A DNA stretch of 16,645 nucleotides from Desulfuromonadaceae bacterium (lineage in GTDB: Bacteria; Desulfobacterota; Desulfuromonadia; Desulfuromonadales; Syntrophotaleaceae). The translations under genes were made by a program, and so were the position numbers. Location: the NCBI GenBank assembly GCA_021107335.1, contig JAIOSZ010000240.1:1-16645 (forward strand), read 5' to 3'. The notes under the pieces are model-generated. The model ran no database searches, was not told the DNA's origin, and worked only from the letters and a program-made list of their open reading frames with translations. Within the stretch, counting starts at the first letter, position 1, and each line of letters begins with the position of its first letter. This document shows positions 1-7,944 of this stretch, in pieces.

Positions 1-779
1 AGGCTATGGTCGATTACAAATTCAACGAAGCGGCAGGAGACCTCTACGCCTTTACCTGGCATGAGATCTGTGACTGATATATCGAATTGCGCAAAGAGGA
101 TCTCTATGGTGATGACGCAGGGCGCCGCCAGGTGGCCCAGGCGGTACTCTTCACCGTGCTGGAGCAACTGTTACGCCTTCTGCACCCCATTATGCCCTTT
201 ATCACCGAAGAAATCTGGCAGGTTCTGCCCGGCGAGCGGCCGACCCCGTCAATTATGCAGGCCGCCTATACGGATGAAGGCGCCTGGCCGTCCAATCCGC
301 AAGGTGCGGCGAAGATGGAACGGGTCATGGAGGTCATCAAGGGGGTTCGTAATATTCGCGGCGAAATGAATGTGGCGCCTGGCAAGCAGATTCCCGCTGT
401 CTTTGACTGTAAAAGCCAAGCCGCCGTTGACATGGTGGCTGAGGGTGAAAGCTATATTCGTGCTCTGGCCAAACTCAACGATTTGCGCTTTGGCATGGCG
501 GTCGAACACCCGGAAAAAGCGGCGACCCAGGTTGCCGGTGAGGTTGAGATCCTGCTTCCCCTTGCCGATCTGATCAATGTGGACGAAGAGAGGAAACGTC
601 TGCAGAAGGAAATTTCCAAGGTCGAAAAAGATGTCTCCATGTTCAGCAAAAAGCTGGAAAATGAGGCCTTTCTGGCCAAGGCTCCTCCAGAAATCCTGGA
701 AAAGAATCGTAAGAAATTACAGGACGCTCGAGAAAAACGAGCTATTCTGCAGGAAAGTTTAAACAAGATCTCTTGCTGA
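1..779 (+). CDS. valS: Valyl-tRNA synthetase, C-terminal part, interrupted by an in-frame TGA
   Basis: This is the 3' part of a class I valyl-tRNA synthetase, the cytosolic enzyme that charges tRNA-Val. The gene runs in from the left edge; the reading frame starts at base 3. The visible part holds the anticodon-binding helical domain, with KFNEAAGDLYAFTWHEICD before the stop and YIELRKEDLYGDD after it, then HPIMPFITEEIWQ. It ends in the Lys/Glu-rich C-terminal coiled coil typical of ValRS (roughly the last 65 residues). The frame carries TGA at 75-77, where the family has Trp in the conserved FCDWYIEL segment (E. coli has CDWYLEL). The coding pattern continues undisturbed on both sides, so a single G-to-A change or a sequencing error is the simplest reading. 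The TTG at 87 is not a credible start, since it lies inside a domain and has no Shine-Dalgarno. The catalytic HIGH and KMSKS motifs lie outside the window. The family is certain; whether the gene works is not. Confidence 0.93.
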
Positions 780-785
780 CGGCCT

Positions 786-814
786 GCGGCGAAGGCGAAG
801 ATGGGCTTCGCCGC
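786..814. repeat. Inverted repeat just after valS
   Basis: A perfect 9-bp inverted repeat, GCGGCGAAG (786-794) and CTTCGCCGC (806-814), lies 7 bp after the valS stop codon. No T-tract follows, so it is not an intrinsic terminator alone. It may protect the mRNA 3' end upstream of the true terminator. Confidence 0.45.
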
Positions 815-841
815 CCCATGGGGAACTCTCGGATTTTATTT

Positions 842-890
842 ACCAGGCCGATGGAAACGGTTCCTTTCCTTTTCATCGGCCTGGTTTTTT
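842..890 (+). terminator. Rho-independent terminator of valS
   Basis: A perfect 12-bp inverted repeat (842-853, ACCAGGCCGATG; 874-885, CATCGGCCTGGT) can be extended inward by A-T pairs and one G-T pair, leaving a pyrimidine-rich loop. A run of six T follows at 885-890. It lies 62 bp after the valS stop and separates valS from the diguanylate cyclase gene. Confidence 0.88.
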
Positions 891-1044
891 GCTCGAGTAA
901 CCCGCGGGCCGGGGAAAGGTTACAAATTTTCGGCGACCGCTACTCATGCAGTGAGCCTTTAGGCCATTACAACCTCCTTAAGCCCTTCTGCTGGCGCCCG
1001 CTGTGTGGCCGCTTTCGCTCCTCGAAGCCGCTCATGGAAAGGGA

Positions 1045-1074
1045 TTGACTCGCAAGGGCTTACCCGCATACATT
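1045..1074 (+). promoter_or_regulatory. Candidate sigma-70 promoter for the diguanylate cyclase gene
   Basis: TTGACT at 1045-1050 matches the -35 consensus at five of six positions. TACATT at 1069-1074 is a 4/6 match to the -10 box at a spacing of 18. Transcription would start near 1081 and leave a leader of about 80 nt. The call is by eye only. Confidence 0.4.
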
Positions 1075-1159
1075 ACAGGTCTTTACCGTGGGGTTTTTCA
1101 TCGCGTGTTATCGGCTTGCTTAATCCGGAATCCTCCGACTTTTTCCTGTGCTATTAATC

Positions 1160-3229
1160 ATGACTCTTCGCAGCAAAACAGCCCTTCTAATGGCACTGGT
1201 TGTAGCCCTTGGTGTAGCTGCCAGCGGCTTTTTTTCCCTCTCCCTTTTTCATCGATCCCTGCGCCGATCTATTCTGCAGGGTGCTGAATCCCTCGCTAGT
1301 TCCAACGCTAAAACCATCGACCGTTATCTCGATGAGGCCTTACAGGATACCGAAGCAATCGCCGCCCAACTGCCTCGCCGTTTATTGCAGGGCAGGGACA
1401 ACGCCGGTCTGGCAAACTATCTACGGCAACAAAAAAAACTCTTCCCGAAATTCGAAAATGGTCTATTCATCCTCACTCCCCCGGGGGATCTGTTCGCCGA
1501 CTATCCCGTACATTCTGAGCTGCATGGTAAAAACTTTGCCTTTCGAGAATATTATCAACGAGCTATGCAGGAACGGCGTGTCGTTATCGGTAAACCTTAT
1601 GTCTCTGCTCGCACAGGTCAGCTGGTTCTTACCTTTACCGCTCCTTTGTGGGGCCAGGACAAAGAGCTGCTTGGCTTGCTCAGTTGTTCCGTTCAGCTGG
1701 CTTCTCCCCGTGCCTTGGGCGGCATCACTCAACGCCGTTTTGGTGACACCGGCTATGTTTATGTGTATGACAGCTCTCGGTTGATGATTCTTCACCCCCA
1801 GGCGCAGCGCATTGGCAAGCGGGATGTCCCCGTCGGTGCCAATCTTCTCTATGATCGAGCCCTGCAGGGATTCGAGGGGGCCGGCGAAACGGTCAACTCT
1901 CTGGGGGTGGCCATGCTGGTGGCCTTTAGCCGCATCGAAGGACTGGACTGGGTGGTGGCTGCACAACTGCCTGCCGCCGAGGCCTTTGCCCCCCTGCGAA
2001 TGGCTAAAATAAAAGGTCTGTGGGTGTTGCTGGCCAGTGCCGCACTTGCGGCGGGGATTGGAGCGCTGGCTATCCGCCGGGTGACATTGCCCCTAGCTCG
2101 ATTACAGCAGGCCGCTGAGCAACTCAGCGTTGACGCGCCGGAAGTCGTTTTTTCCGCTACTGGTAATCCGGATGAGACCTTAGCGGACTTGGAACGAACC
2201 TATGCCGGCGGGGAGATCGGTGGTTTGGCTAAAACCCTGCGAGAGCAACAGCAGCGACTGGCTAAAAGTCTCGGGGCGCTGCGGGATGCGGCCCAGAATT
2301 GGGAACAGACCTTTAATTCGGTGCGGGATGCGATTTTTGTGGTCGATAAGAAATACCGCATTCAGCGGCTTAACCGAGCCGCTCGCGAGCTTTTTCAGTT
2401 GCCGGGGGATGAAGCCATCGGCACCCCCTGCTACCGCTTGATTCATGGCAGCGACCAGCCTCCTGATTTCTGCCCCGGGCGTTTGACCCTAGCCAGTGGT
2501 CGCCCCGGGCAGGTGGAGCTGACTGATTCGTGCTTGCCCGGAGTGTTCGAGGAAACCACCACAATGCTTCACGAGGGTGGCGATGGCGAGCCGGCCGTGG
2601 TGCATCTGCTTAAGGATCTCACGCAATTAAAGGCCAGCGAGGCGCAGGTTAAACGCTTGGCTTATTATGACTCCCTGACCGGGTTGCCCAATCGGGCCCT
2701 GTTCATGGATCGACTTGTCGCTTCCTTGAACGCTTGTCGCGATGGGGAGCGACCGGCGGCGGTTTTGTTTGTCGATCTGGACCAGTTCAAGGGGGTCAAC
2801 GATACGCTGGGGCATTCGGCCGGAGATCAGCTGCTGCAGGTCGTTGCCCGACGTCTCGAGGGTTGCTTAAGGCAGAGTGATGTGGTGGCGCGCTTCGGCG
2901 GCGACGAATTCGTTATCAGCGTGTCTAATCTAGGCCCAGAAGGCCAGGTGGGGGAGATTGCCGGCAAGCTGCTCAAGGTGTTGGCCCAGCCTATGGAACT
3001 AGGCGGAGAGCATATCAACTGTTCCGCCAGTATCGGCATTGCCCTTTTTCCCCAGGATGGGAAAGATGCTGAAACACTGATCAAACATGCCGATGTGGCC
3101 ATGTATCAGACCAAGGCCATGGGCCGTAACGGATTCCAGTTTTTTTCCGAGGAGATGGAGCGACAGGCTCGGGAGAACCGACGTTTAGCCCAGGTGGAGG
3201 ATCACGGGGAGGGAGAGGTCAGCCGTTAG
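1160..3229 (+). CDS. Membrane-bound sensor diguanylate cyclase (Cache-like, PAS, GGDEF)
   Basis: Predicted inner-membrane enzyme that makes cyclic di-GMP from two GTP. In the 689-residue form, a first membrane segment (about 6-24) is followed by a periplasmic sensor region of about 240 residues resembling Cache domains. A second membrane segment (about 286-305) leads into a HAMP-like linker, a PAS domain (about 375-490) and a C-terminal GGDEF domain (about 500-665). The active-site loop RFGGDEF is intact at about 578-584. An RxxD inhibitory site (RQSD) lies five residues before it, so feedback inhibition by c-di-GMP is expected. The PAS domain holds CYRLIH followed by a later CP, a metal-ligand-like pattern. 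No EAL domain is present. ATG 1160 was chosen because the signal-anchor starts cleanly there; GTG 1148 in the same frame would add four residues, and neither start has a clear Shine-Dalgarno. The stop overlaps the ptsP stop by 4 bp. The signal sensed is unknown. Confidence 0.9.
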   Translation: MTLRSKTALLMALVVALGVAASGFFSLSLFHRSLRRSILQGAESLASSNAKTIDRYLDEALQDTEAIAAQLPRRLLQGRDNAGLANYLRQQKKLFPKFENGLFILTPPGDLFADYPVHSELHGKNFAFREYYQRAMQERRVVIGKPYVSARTGQLVLTFTAPLWGQDKELLGLLSCSVQLASPRALGGITQRRFGDTGYVYVYDSSRLMILHPQAQRIGKRDVPVGANLLYDRALQGFEGAGETVNSLGVAMLVAFSRIEGLDWVVAAQLPAAEAFAPLRMAKIKGLWVLLASAALAAGIGALAIRRVTLPLARLQQAAEQLSVDAPEVVFSATGNPDETLADLERTYAGGEIGGLAKTLREQQQRLAKSLGALRDAAQNWEQTFNSVRDAIFVVDKKYRIQRLNRAARELFQLPGDEAIGTPCYRLIHGSDQPPDFCPGRLTLASGRPGQVELTDSCLPGVFEETTTMLHEGGDGEPAVVHLLKDLTQLKASEAQVKRLAYYDSLTGLPNRALFMDRLVASLNACRDGERPAAVLFVDLDQFKGVNDTLGHSAGDQLLQVVARRLEGCLRQSDVVARFGGDEFVISVSNLGPEGQVGEIAGKLLKVLAQPMELGGEHINCSASIGIALFPQDGKDAETLIKHADVAMYQTKAMGRNGFQFFSEEMERQARENRRLAQVEDHGEGEVSR

Positions 3230-5568
3230 CTGACGCCTCGACCGCTGTTTAAAACCTGCTGCAGGTAGCTGCGTATCTGGGCGCTGTCCGTCATGGTCAG
3301 CGCCATTTTTGCAGTCTTTTCTGCGGTATTCAGGGATAGGTCGCGTAAAAACGCTTTGATGCGGGGAATGAAGGGGGCTGCCATGGAAAATTCGCGGATG
3401 CCCATGCCGAGCAGGATTAGAAAGTGGGCCGGGTCAGTGGCCATTTCTCCGCACAAACAGAGCCCGATTTGTTGTTGCCGCGACACCTCGGTTACCTCAT
3501 GCAAAACCTGCAATACCGCGGGATGCAAGGGATCGTAATACTTGTTGACTAGCGGGTTGTTACGGTCAGCCGCCAGCATATATTGAATCAGGTCGTTGGT
3601 TCCCAAGGCAAAAAAGTCGACATGTTTGGCCAGTTGCCTTGCCATGGTAACGGCTGCCGGCACCTCGATCATTACCCCGACAGGAACCTTCTCGACAAAC
3701 TTTATCCCTTCGGCGGACAGGTTGTGGCGTGCCTCGACCATGACTTCCTGGCAGGCGCGGATCTCTTCCATACCGCTGATCATGGGGAACAACAGCTTGA
3801 CTGGACCGTGGCAGGCGGCCATCAGGATGGCTTCGATCTGAGTGCGGAAGATATCCCGGTTGTCGAGGGACACCCGTACCGAGCGCCAGCCCATAAAAGG
3901 GTTCTCCTCGGGAGGAGGACTGAAATAGGGAAGCCCCTTGTCGCCGCCGATATCGAGGGTACGAATAGTGACCGGTTGGCCGTCAAACCCTTTGACTACC
4001 CGCGCGTACAGACGGTACTGTTCGTCTCGGGTAGGGAATTCGCCGCGGATCATGTAGGGGAACTCGGTGCGGTAGAGGCCGACTCCCTCAGCACCATTGC
4101 GCTGGGCGACGGCCATATCACTGACCAGACCGATGTTGGCCCGCAGCACCACCGGTGTACCGTCTTGAGTGACGGCGGGAAGGTGGGCGAATTCCTCCAG
4201 ACGGTGCGATTCATGCCGCGCTTCTTCTTCCAGGCGGTTGTATTCCTCAATGATCGCCGTTGGCGGAGACGCGTAAAGGCAGCCTGAGTTGGCATCGAGG
4301 ATCAACGCTTCTTCCGGGGCAATACGAGTTAAGAGGCCTTTGACACCAACCAGAGCTGGAATGCCGAGAGACTTGGCCATGATTACAGCGTGGGAGTTCT
4401 TTTCTCCCGATTCGGTTACGATGCCAAGAATCTGTTCATGGTCGAGGGCCGCCATGTCCGAAGGCAGCACTTCTTTGGCGATCAAAATACCGGGATGTTT
4501 CAGGTGCAGAACCTGATCTTCGCGGCCGCTCAAATTGGCCGCCAGACGTCGGCCGATATCCTTCATGTCTGCGGCACGTTCGCGCAGATAGGGGTCATCC
4601 ATGCGTTCAAAGGCACCGATATAGTGGTCAACGGCCTTCTTTAGGGCGTAGGCCGCACAATGACGCTGCTCGATCTGCTGCTGAATGCGTTGCAGAAAGG
4701 CTCGGTCCTCTAAAATCATCAGATGGGTATGAAAGATCGATGCATCGTCCGTTGAAAGACGTTCTGCCACCCGTTTTTCAAGGAAGATTGTTTGGATGCG
4801 GGTCTTTTCCAGGGCCTGTTCAATGCGCTGGAGTTCTTCTTCAGGATCGACCTGATCTTCATCGAGAAAATCTGCAAAACCGCCACTATCCACCATGACA
4901 TGAGCCGGTCCCGAGGCCAGCCCCGGATAGGCTACCGTGCCCCGTAAAGGGCCTTCCTGACTAATGGGCGAGGCCTCAGAGGCAGGTTGCTGGTCCTGAC
5001 GACTTTCTTCCAGGGCCAGGGCAAAAGTTTGAGCTTCCTGTTCTTTTTGATGAATAAAGTCGAGCAGTCGGGCATTGATGACGATGTAAGCAACTTGAAA
5101 AGCAATGGCTGACAGGGTGCTGGTTTCTGCAGTGGTAAAACTGCGTGGTTCAAGGTTCTGAATGACCAGTACGCCAATGGGTTTTTTGCGGTCCAGCAGT
5201 GGAATGCCAAGAAAGGAATGAAATTGCTCTTCGCCTGTTTCTTGAAAGTAACGGTAACTGGGGTGATCCTGGGCCTCTTCTGTGGCCACCATTCGGCCTT
5301 CTTCCACAACCAGGCCGGTGAGACCTTCTCCCCGTTCCATGGTAACCTGGCCCACCGATTCGCTTGACAGACCGCGGGTGGCACAAAGGCGCAGGGTCGT
5401 TTCATTATCATCAAGCAGGTAGATGGAACAGACATCCGCTTCGGTACGGCGGGCGACCAGGGCGACGATATTGTTCAATGTCTCATCCAGGTCGTGGGAC
5501 TGTAAAATCAGGGTGCTGATGTCTTCGAGAGTGGTGACCCCAAGTTTTTTGCGGGATAATTTGGTCAT
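3226..5568 (-). CDS. ptsP: Phosphoenolpyruvate-protein phosphotransferase, nitrogen-PTS enzyme I (EI-Ntr)
   Basis: Cytosolic 780-residue enzyme that takes phosphate from phosphoenolpyruvate onto a histidine and passes it to NPr/HPr, heading the regulatory nitrogen phosphotransferase chain. An N-terminal GAF domain (about 14-168) distinguishes it from sugar-PTS enzyme I. The phosphocarrier-binding and swivelling domains follow, with the active histidine in KNSHAVIMAKS at His393. The PEP-binding barrel (about 465-745) has LYRTEFPYM (arginine at 500) and the catalytic cysteine in LCLCGEM at Cys706. Length fits PtsP (E. coli about 748). The ATG at 5568 has a GGAG Shine-Dalgarno a few bases upstream. 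It lies 94 bp downstream of the OppF-like gene on the same strand and converges with the diguanylate cyclase gene. No phosphocarrier or EIIA-Ntr gene is adjacent, so its partners must be encoded elsewhere. All key residues are present. Confidence 0.93.
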   Translation of the reverse strand: MTKLSRKKLGVTTLEDISTLILQSHDLDETLNNIVALVARRTEADVCSIYLLDDNETTLRLCATRGLSSESVGQVTMERGEGLTGLVVEEGRMVATEEAQDHPSYRYFQETGEEQFHSFLGIPLLDRKKPIGVLVIQNLEPRSFTTAETSTLSAIAFQVAYIVINARLLDFIHQKEQEAQTFALALEESRQDQQPASEASPISQEGPLRGTVAYPGLASGPAHVMVDSGGFADFLDEDQVDPEEELQRIEQALEKTRIQTIFLEKRVAERLSTDDASIFHTHLMILEDRAFLQRIQQQIEQRHCAAYALKKAVDHYIGAFERMDDPYLRERAADMKDIGRRLAANLSGREDQVLHLKHPGILIAKEVLPSDMAALDHEQILGIVTESGEKNSHAVIMAKSLGIPALVGVKGLLTRIAPEEALILDANSGCLYASPPTAIIEEYNRLEEEARHESHRLEEFAHLPAVTQDGTPVVLRANIGLVSDMAVAQRNGAEGVGLYRTEFPYMIRGEFPTRDEQYRLYARVVKGFDGQPVTIRTLDIGGDKGLPYFSPPPEENPFMGWRSVRVSLDNRDIFRTQIEAILMAACHGPVKLLFPMISGMEEIRACQEVMVEARHNLSAEGIKFVEKVPVGVMIEVPAAVTMARQLAKHVDFFALGTNDLIQYMLAADRNNPLVNKYYDPLHPAVLQVLHEVTEVSRQQQIGLCLCGEMATDPAHFLILLGMGIREFSMAAPFIPRIKAFLRDLSLNTAEKTAKMALTMTDSAQIRSYLQQVLNSGRGVS

Positions 5569-5611
5569 GGCTCCAGTGGGTGCGTTAGCGTGAAATGAAA
5601 CGAAACTTAGG

Positions 5612-5634
5612 CGGCTTTATGATAACCAAAGCCG
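5612..5634 (-). terminator. Weak hairpin between the OppF-like gene and ptsP
   Basis: A perfect 7-bp inverted repeat (CGGCTTT at 5612-5618, AAAGCCG at 5628-5634) with a 9-nt loop lies 28 bp after the stop of the OppF-like gene. On the minus strand it is followed by T-rich but broken sequence. It could be a weak terminator or attenuator between the transporter ATPases and ptsP. Confidence 0.3.
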
Positions 5635-5662
5635 GAACATTTGGCGACCCCAAAAAGCAGAT

Positions 5663-6649
5663 TTAGTGCCGAAAATGCCCGACTTCCAAGCTGAAGTGGC
5701 AGGCGGAAAGATGACCACCGCCCACATCGAGCAGTGAAGGAGCCTGTTCGCGGCAGAGATCCTGGGCATAGGGGCAGCGAGGATGAAAATGGCAACCGCT
5801 TGGAGGAGCGAGGGGCGAGGGAGGTTCCCCCTGTAGTAGACGTCGTGTGCGGCGGCGGGTTGGATCGGGAATCGGCACAGCATTGAGTAGTGCTTCGCTA
5901 TAGGGATGGCGCGGGGCGCGGTAAATAGCTGCGGCGTCAGCCAGTTCGACAATCCGGCCTAAGTACATAACCGCTACCCGGTCGCTGATATGTTCGACCA
6001 CCGACAAATCGTGGGCGATAAACAGGTAGGTTAATTCAAATTCTTCCTGCACGTCCTGTAGCAGGTTGACTACCTGTGCCTGAATGGAAAGGTCGAGGGC
6101 CGAAACCGGTTCATCGGCGACAATCAAACTGGGGCGTACAGCTAGAGCGCGAGCGATGCCGATGCGTTGCCGTTGGCCTCCGGAAAATTCATGAGGATAA
6201 CGATTGATGTGTTCCTCGTGCAGGCCGACGACCTGCAGTAGCCGTCGCACCTCTTGGCGCAGGGCTTGACCTTTGGCCAGCCGGTGTATGCGCAGAGGCT
6301 CACCGACAATATCGCCGATGCGTTGACGGGGGTTGAGGGAGGCGTAGGGATCTTGAAAGATCATCTGCATTTCACGCCGCAGTTCGCGCATGGAGCGGGC
6401 CGAGCGGTGCAGGATGTTTTCGCCGCGAAACAAGACCTCTCCCGAATCGGGTTCCAGCAGTCGAAGCAGGGCCTTGCCGGTGGTCGACTTGCCACAGCCC
6501 GATTCGCCGACTAGTCCAAGGGTTTCTCCGCGGTGTAAGGTAAAAGAGACCCCGTCTACCGCTTTGAGAACTCGGCGTCTCCCACCAAGAGGTCCGGGGG
6601 AGGATAAATATGATTTTGTAAGATCTCGGACCTCAAGCAGCGGTTCCAT
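5663..6649 (-). CDS. Oligopeptide/dipeptide ABC transporter ATP-binding protein (OppF/DppF type)
   Basis: Cytosolic ATPase subunit of a peptide-type importer, 328 residues, the usual size. It shows Walker A GESGCGKS (48-55), Q-loop glutamine 99, the FSGGQRQR signature (155-162), Walker B ending VADEP (177-181) and the switch histidine in AHD (213). The C-terminal oligopeptide-transporter tail is complete and carries four cysteines in the pattern [15 protein letters not shown], then ACH (Cys286, 292, 299, 317), typical of OppF/DppF. Its ATG directly follows the stop codon of the upstream OppD-like gene (TAA then ATG), with a GGAGGG Shine-Dalgarno inside that gene's end, so the two are surely co-transcribed and probably form the heterodimer. 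No permease or solute-binding gene is in the window. The substrate cannot be told from the sequence. Confidence 0.9.
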   Translation of the reverse strand: MEPLLEVRDLTKSYLSSPGPLGGRRRVLKAVDGVSFTLHRGETLGLVGESGCGKSTTGKALLRLLEPDSGEVLFRGENILHRSARSMRELRREMQMIFQDPYASLNPRQRIGDIVGEPLRIHRLAKGQALRQEVRRLLQVVGLHEEHINRYPHEFSGGQRQRIGIARALAVRPSLIVADEPVSALDLSIQAQVVNLLQDVQEEFELTYLFIAHDLSVVEHISDRVAVMYLGRIVELADAAAIYRAPRHPYSEALLNAVPIPDPTRRRTRRLLQGEPPSPLAPPSGCHFHPRCPYAQDLCREQAPSLLDVGGGHLSACHFSLEVGHFRH

Positions 6650-7606
6650 TTAATCCCTCCAGCAGCGCACAAAGTGGTTCGGTTCGATTTCAACCAATGG
6701 TGGCAGCTTGTTGCGTACCGGGGCGAAAGGGCGCGCGAGACGATCGAGAAAAGACTGGCTCGCAATTGTTTCATTTGTTCTGGTGCTGTGAGTAATAGTC
6801 GGCAGTCGGCGACGTTTATCGCCCAGGCGTGGGATGCAGGCCAGCAGTCCTTGAGTATAGGGATGGGTCGGATTGCGGAATAAGTTAGTTGTTGGAGCAT
6901 ACTCCACGATCAGACCGGCGTTCATGATCGCTACTTTATCGGCTGTTTCGGCCACGATGCCCAAATCGTGAGTAATCAGCAGGGTGGCCATACGCCGTTG
7001 GTCCTTCAGCTTTTCCAGTAGGTCCATGATCTGGGCTTGAATGGTGACGTCCAGAGCGGTGGTCGGTTCGTCGGCGATGAGCAGGTCAGGATCGCAGGCC
7101 AGAGCCATGGCGATGACAATACGTTGGCGCATGCCACCAGAAAGCTGATGAGGATACTCCTGGAGGCGCAGATGGGGGTCGCCAATACCGACCTGCAGCA
7201 GCAAATCCGCGGCACCGGTCAAGGCGTCCTGCCGACTGGCCGCCCGATGCAGGCGAAGCACTTCGGCGATCTGTTCACCGATGGTCAACACAGGATTGAG
7301 GGCGGTCATCGGCTCCTGAAAGACCATGGAGATGCGGTTGCCGCGGATGCGGCGCATCTCGTTGGGTGGCAGGCGACGCAAATCCTCGCCCTGAAACAAC
7401 AGCTCTCCTTCGACCACCCGGCCCGGCGGCTGAACCAGCCGCAACAGTGATAGGGCGGTGACTGACTTGCCGCAACCCGACTCTCCGACCAGGGCCAGGG
7501 TTTCCCCCCGGTCGATGGTGAATTCAAGGCCGCGCACCGCCTTGACCAGGCCGGCGGTGGTGAAAAAATAGGTCATCAGGTTGCGGACGTCGAGCAGCGG
7601 GCTCAT
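6650..7606 (-). CDS. Oligopeptide/dipeptide ABC transporter ATP-binding protein (OppD/DppD type)
   Basis: First ATPase of the pair, 318 residues from the ATG at 7606. That start has an AAGGAT Shine-Dalgarno and begins [10 protein letters not shown], as in the family. An in-frame extension up to 7729 is possible but lacks family similarity. Walker A GESGCGKS (41-48), Q-loop glutamine 97, signature LSGGMRQR (155-162), Walker B ending IADEP (177-181) and the switch histidine in THD (213) are intact. The C-terminal tail is unusual. In the family it has a GCxFxxRCPxAxxxC pattern before a final cysteine, but here the corresponding positions are Ser (ASQSF), Leu (DRLARP) and Val (APVRN); only the last cysteine (VRCW) remains. 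The neighbouring OppF-like protein keeps all four. The ATPase core looks functional; the meaning of the cysteine loss is unknown. Confidence 0.88.
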   Translation of the reverse strand: MSPLLDVRNLMTYFFTTAGLVKAVRGLEFTIDRGETLALVGESGCGKSVTALSLLRLVQPPGRVVEGELLFQGEDLRRLPPNEMRRIRGNRISMVFQEPMTALNPVLTIGEQIAEVLRLHRAASRQDALTGAADLLLQVGIGDPHLRLQEYPHQLSGGMRQRIVIAMALACDPDLLIADEPTTALDVTIQAQIMDLLEKLKDQRRMATLLITHDLGIVAETADKVAIMNAGLIVEYAPTTNLFRNPTHPYTQGLLACIPRLGDKRRRLPTITHSTRTNETIASQSFLDRLARPFAPVRNKLPPLVEIEPNHFVRCWRD

Positions 7607-7681
7607 GCGGAATCCTTGGCAGGTGTGGGCGCGAATAAATCTACATGGAATCAGGATGTCGGTCAAGCTGACCTTTAACGG

Positions 7682-7704
7682 CTGTTCCTGGTACCAAGGA
7701 ACAG
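7682..7704. repeat. 8-bp inverted repeat upstream of the OppD-like gene
   Basis: CTGTTCCT (7682-7689) and AGGAACAG (7697-7704) are perfect inverted copies separated by 7 bp. They lie between the divergent OppD-like and PHP genes. This could be an operator for a dimeric regulator or a leader hairpin in the transporter mRNA; I cannot tell which. Confidence 0.4.
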
Positions 7705-7736
7705 AAGTCCGTGCTAGAATTGTCGTCAATTAGGTC

Positions 7737-7765
7737 ATTCTATCTTTAGCATAGGCTACCGGTAA
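7737..7765 (-). promoter_or_regulatory. Candidate promoter for the OppD-OppF-like genes
   Basis: Read on the minus strand, TTACCG (7765-7760) and TAGAAT (7742-7737) are 17 bp apart. The -10 matches consensus at five of six positions and the -35 at three. The start would be near 7730, placing the inverted repeat at 7682-7704 inside the leader. By eye only. Confidence 0.28.
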
Positions 7766-7777
7766 AACTTGTGCGGG

Positions 7778-7806
7778 TTTATTCGGTACCGCTGAAGCAA
7801 TATAAT
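7778..7806 (+). promoter_or_regulatory. Candidate promoter for the PHP-family gene
   Basis: A perfect -10 box TATAAT lies at 7801-7806, with TTTATT (3/6 match to -35) at 7778-7783, spacing 17. It would give a leader of about 130 nt before the ATG at 7945. Confidence 0.35.
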
Positions 7807-7944
7807 CCTCACAGGCTGTTATAAACCAGCCATTCGGTACGCCCCGAGTCAATTCTGGTTGTCTATTTATGCCCTGCAAACCGTTCTGCGTCAGGCGATA
7901 GGTGGCAGAATAGACCGACCTGTCGCTAGAACCTTGGAGAATAT

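Larger units (their letters stand above)
780..1159. other. Intergenic region between valS and the diguanylate cyclase gene
   Basis: This 380-base stretch contains the inverted repeat and terminator behind valS, then about 270 bases leading to the diguanylate cyclase gene. I compared the leader with the consensus of GEMM c-di-GMP riboswitches and found no match. No tRNA or convincing small ORF is present. The short ORFs here lack a Shine-Dalgarno and recognisable protein sequence. Confidence 0.6.
7607..7944. other. Divergent intergenic region, OppD-like gene / PHP-family gene
   Basis: This 338-base stretch separates two divergently transcribed genes. It contains candidate promoters in both directions, an 8-bp inverted repeat and a short near-palindrome GGTCAAGCTGACC around 7661-7673. 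I see no RNA gene and no start with a Shine-Dalgarno for a small protein. A minus-strand open frame crosses it from inside the PHP gene, but it matches nothing I recognise. Confidence 0.5.

Noticed and set aside
75..77. TGA in valS as a selenocysteine codon
   Set aside because: The family has Trp there, not Cys or Sec, and I see no SECIS-like hairpin in the bases just downstream.
1080..1147. c-di-GMP riboswitch before the diguanylate cyclase gene
   Set aside because: The conserved core blocks of the GEMM motif are not present in the leader.
3583..4287. Long plus-strand open frame (234 codons) inside ptsP
   Set aside because: It is antisense to a well-supported enzyme domain, has no recognisable protein sequence and is explained by codon bias of the opposite strand.
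7607..7729. N-terminal extension of the OppD-like protein to 359 residues
   Set aside because: The added 41 residues do not resemble the family. The start at 7606 has a good Shine-Dalgarno and the normal [10 protein letters not shown] beginning.
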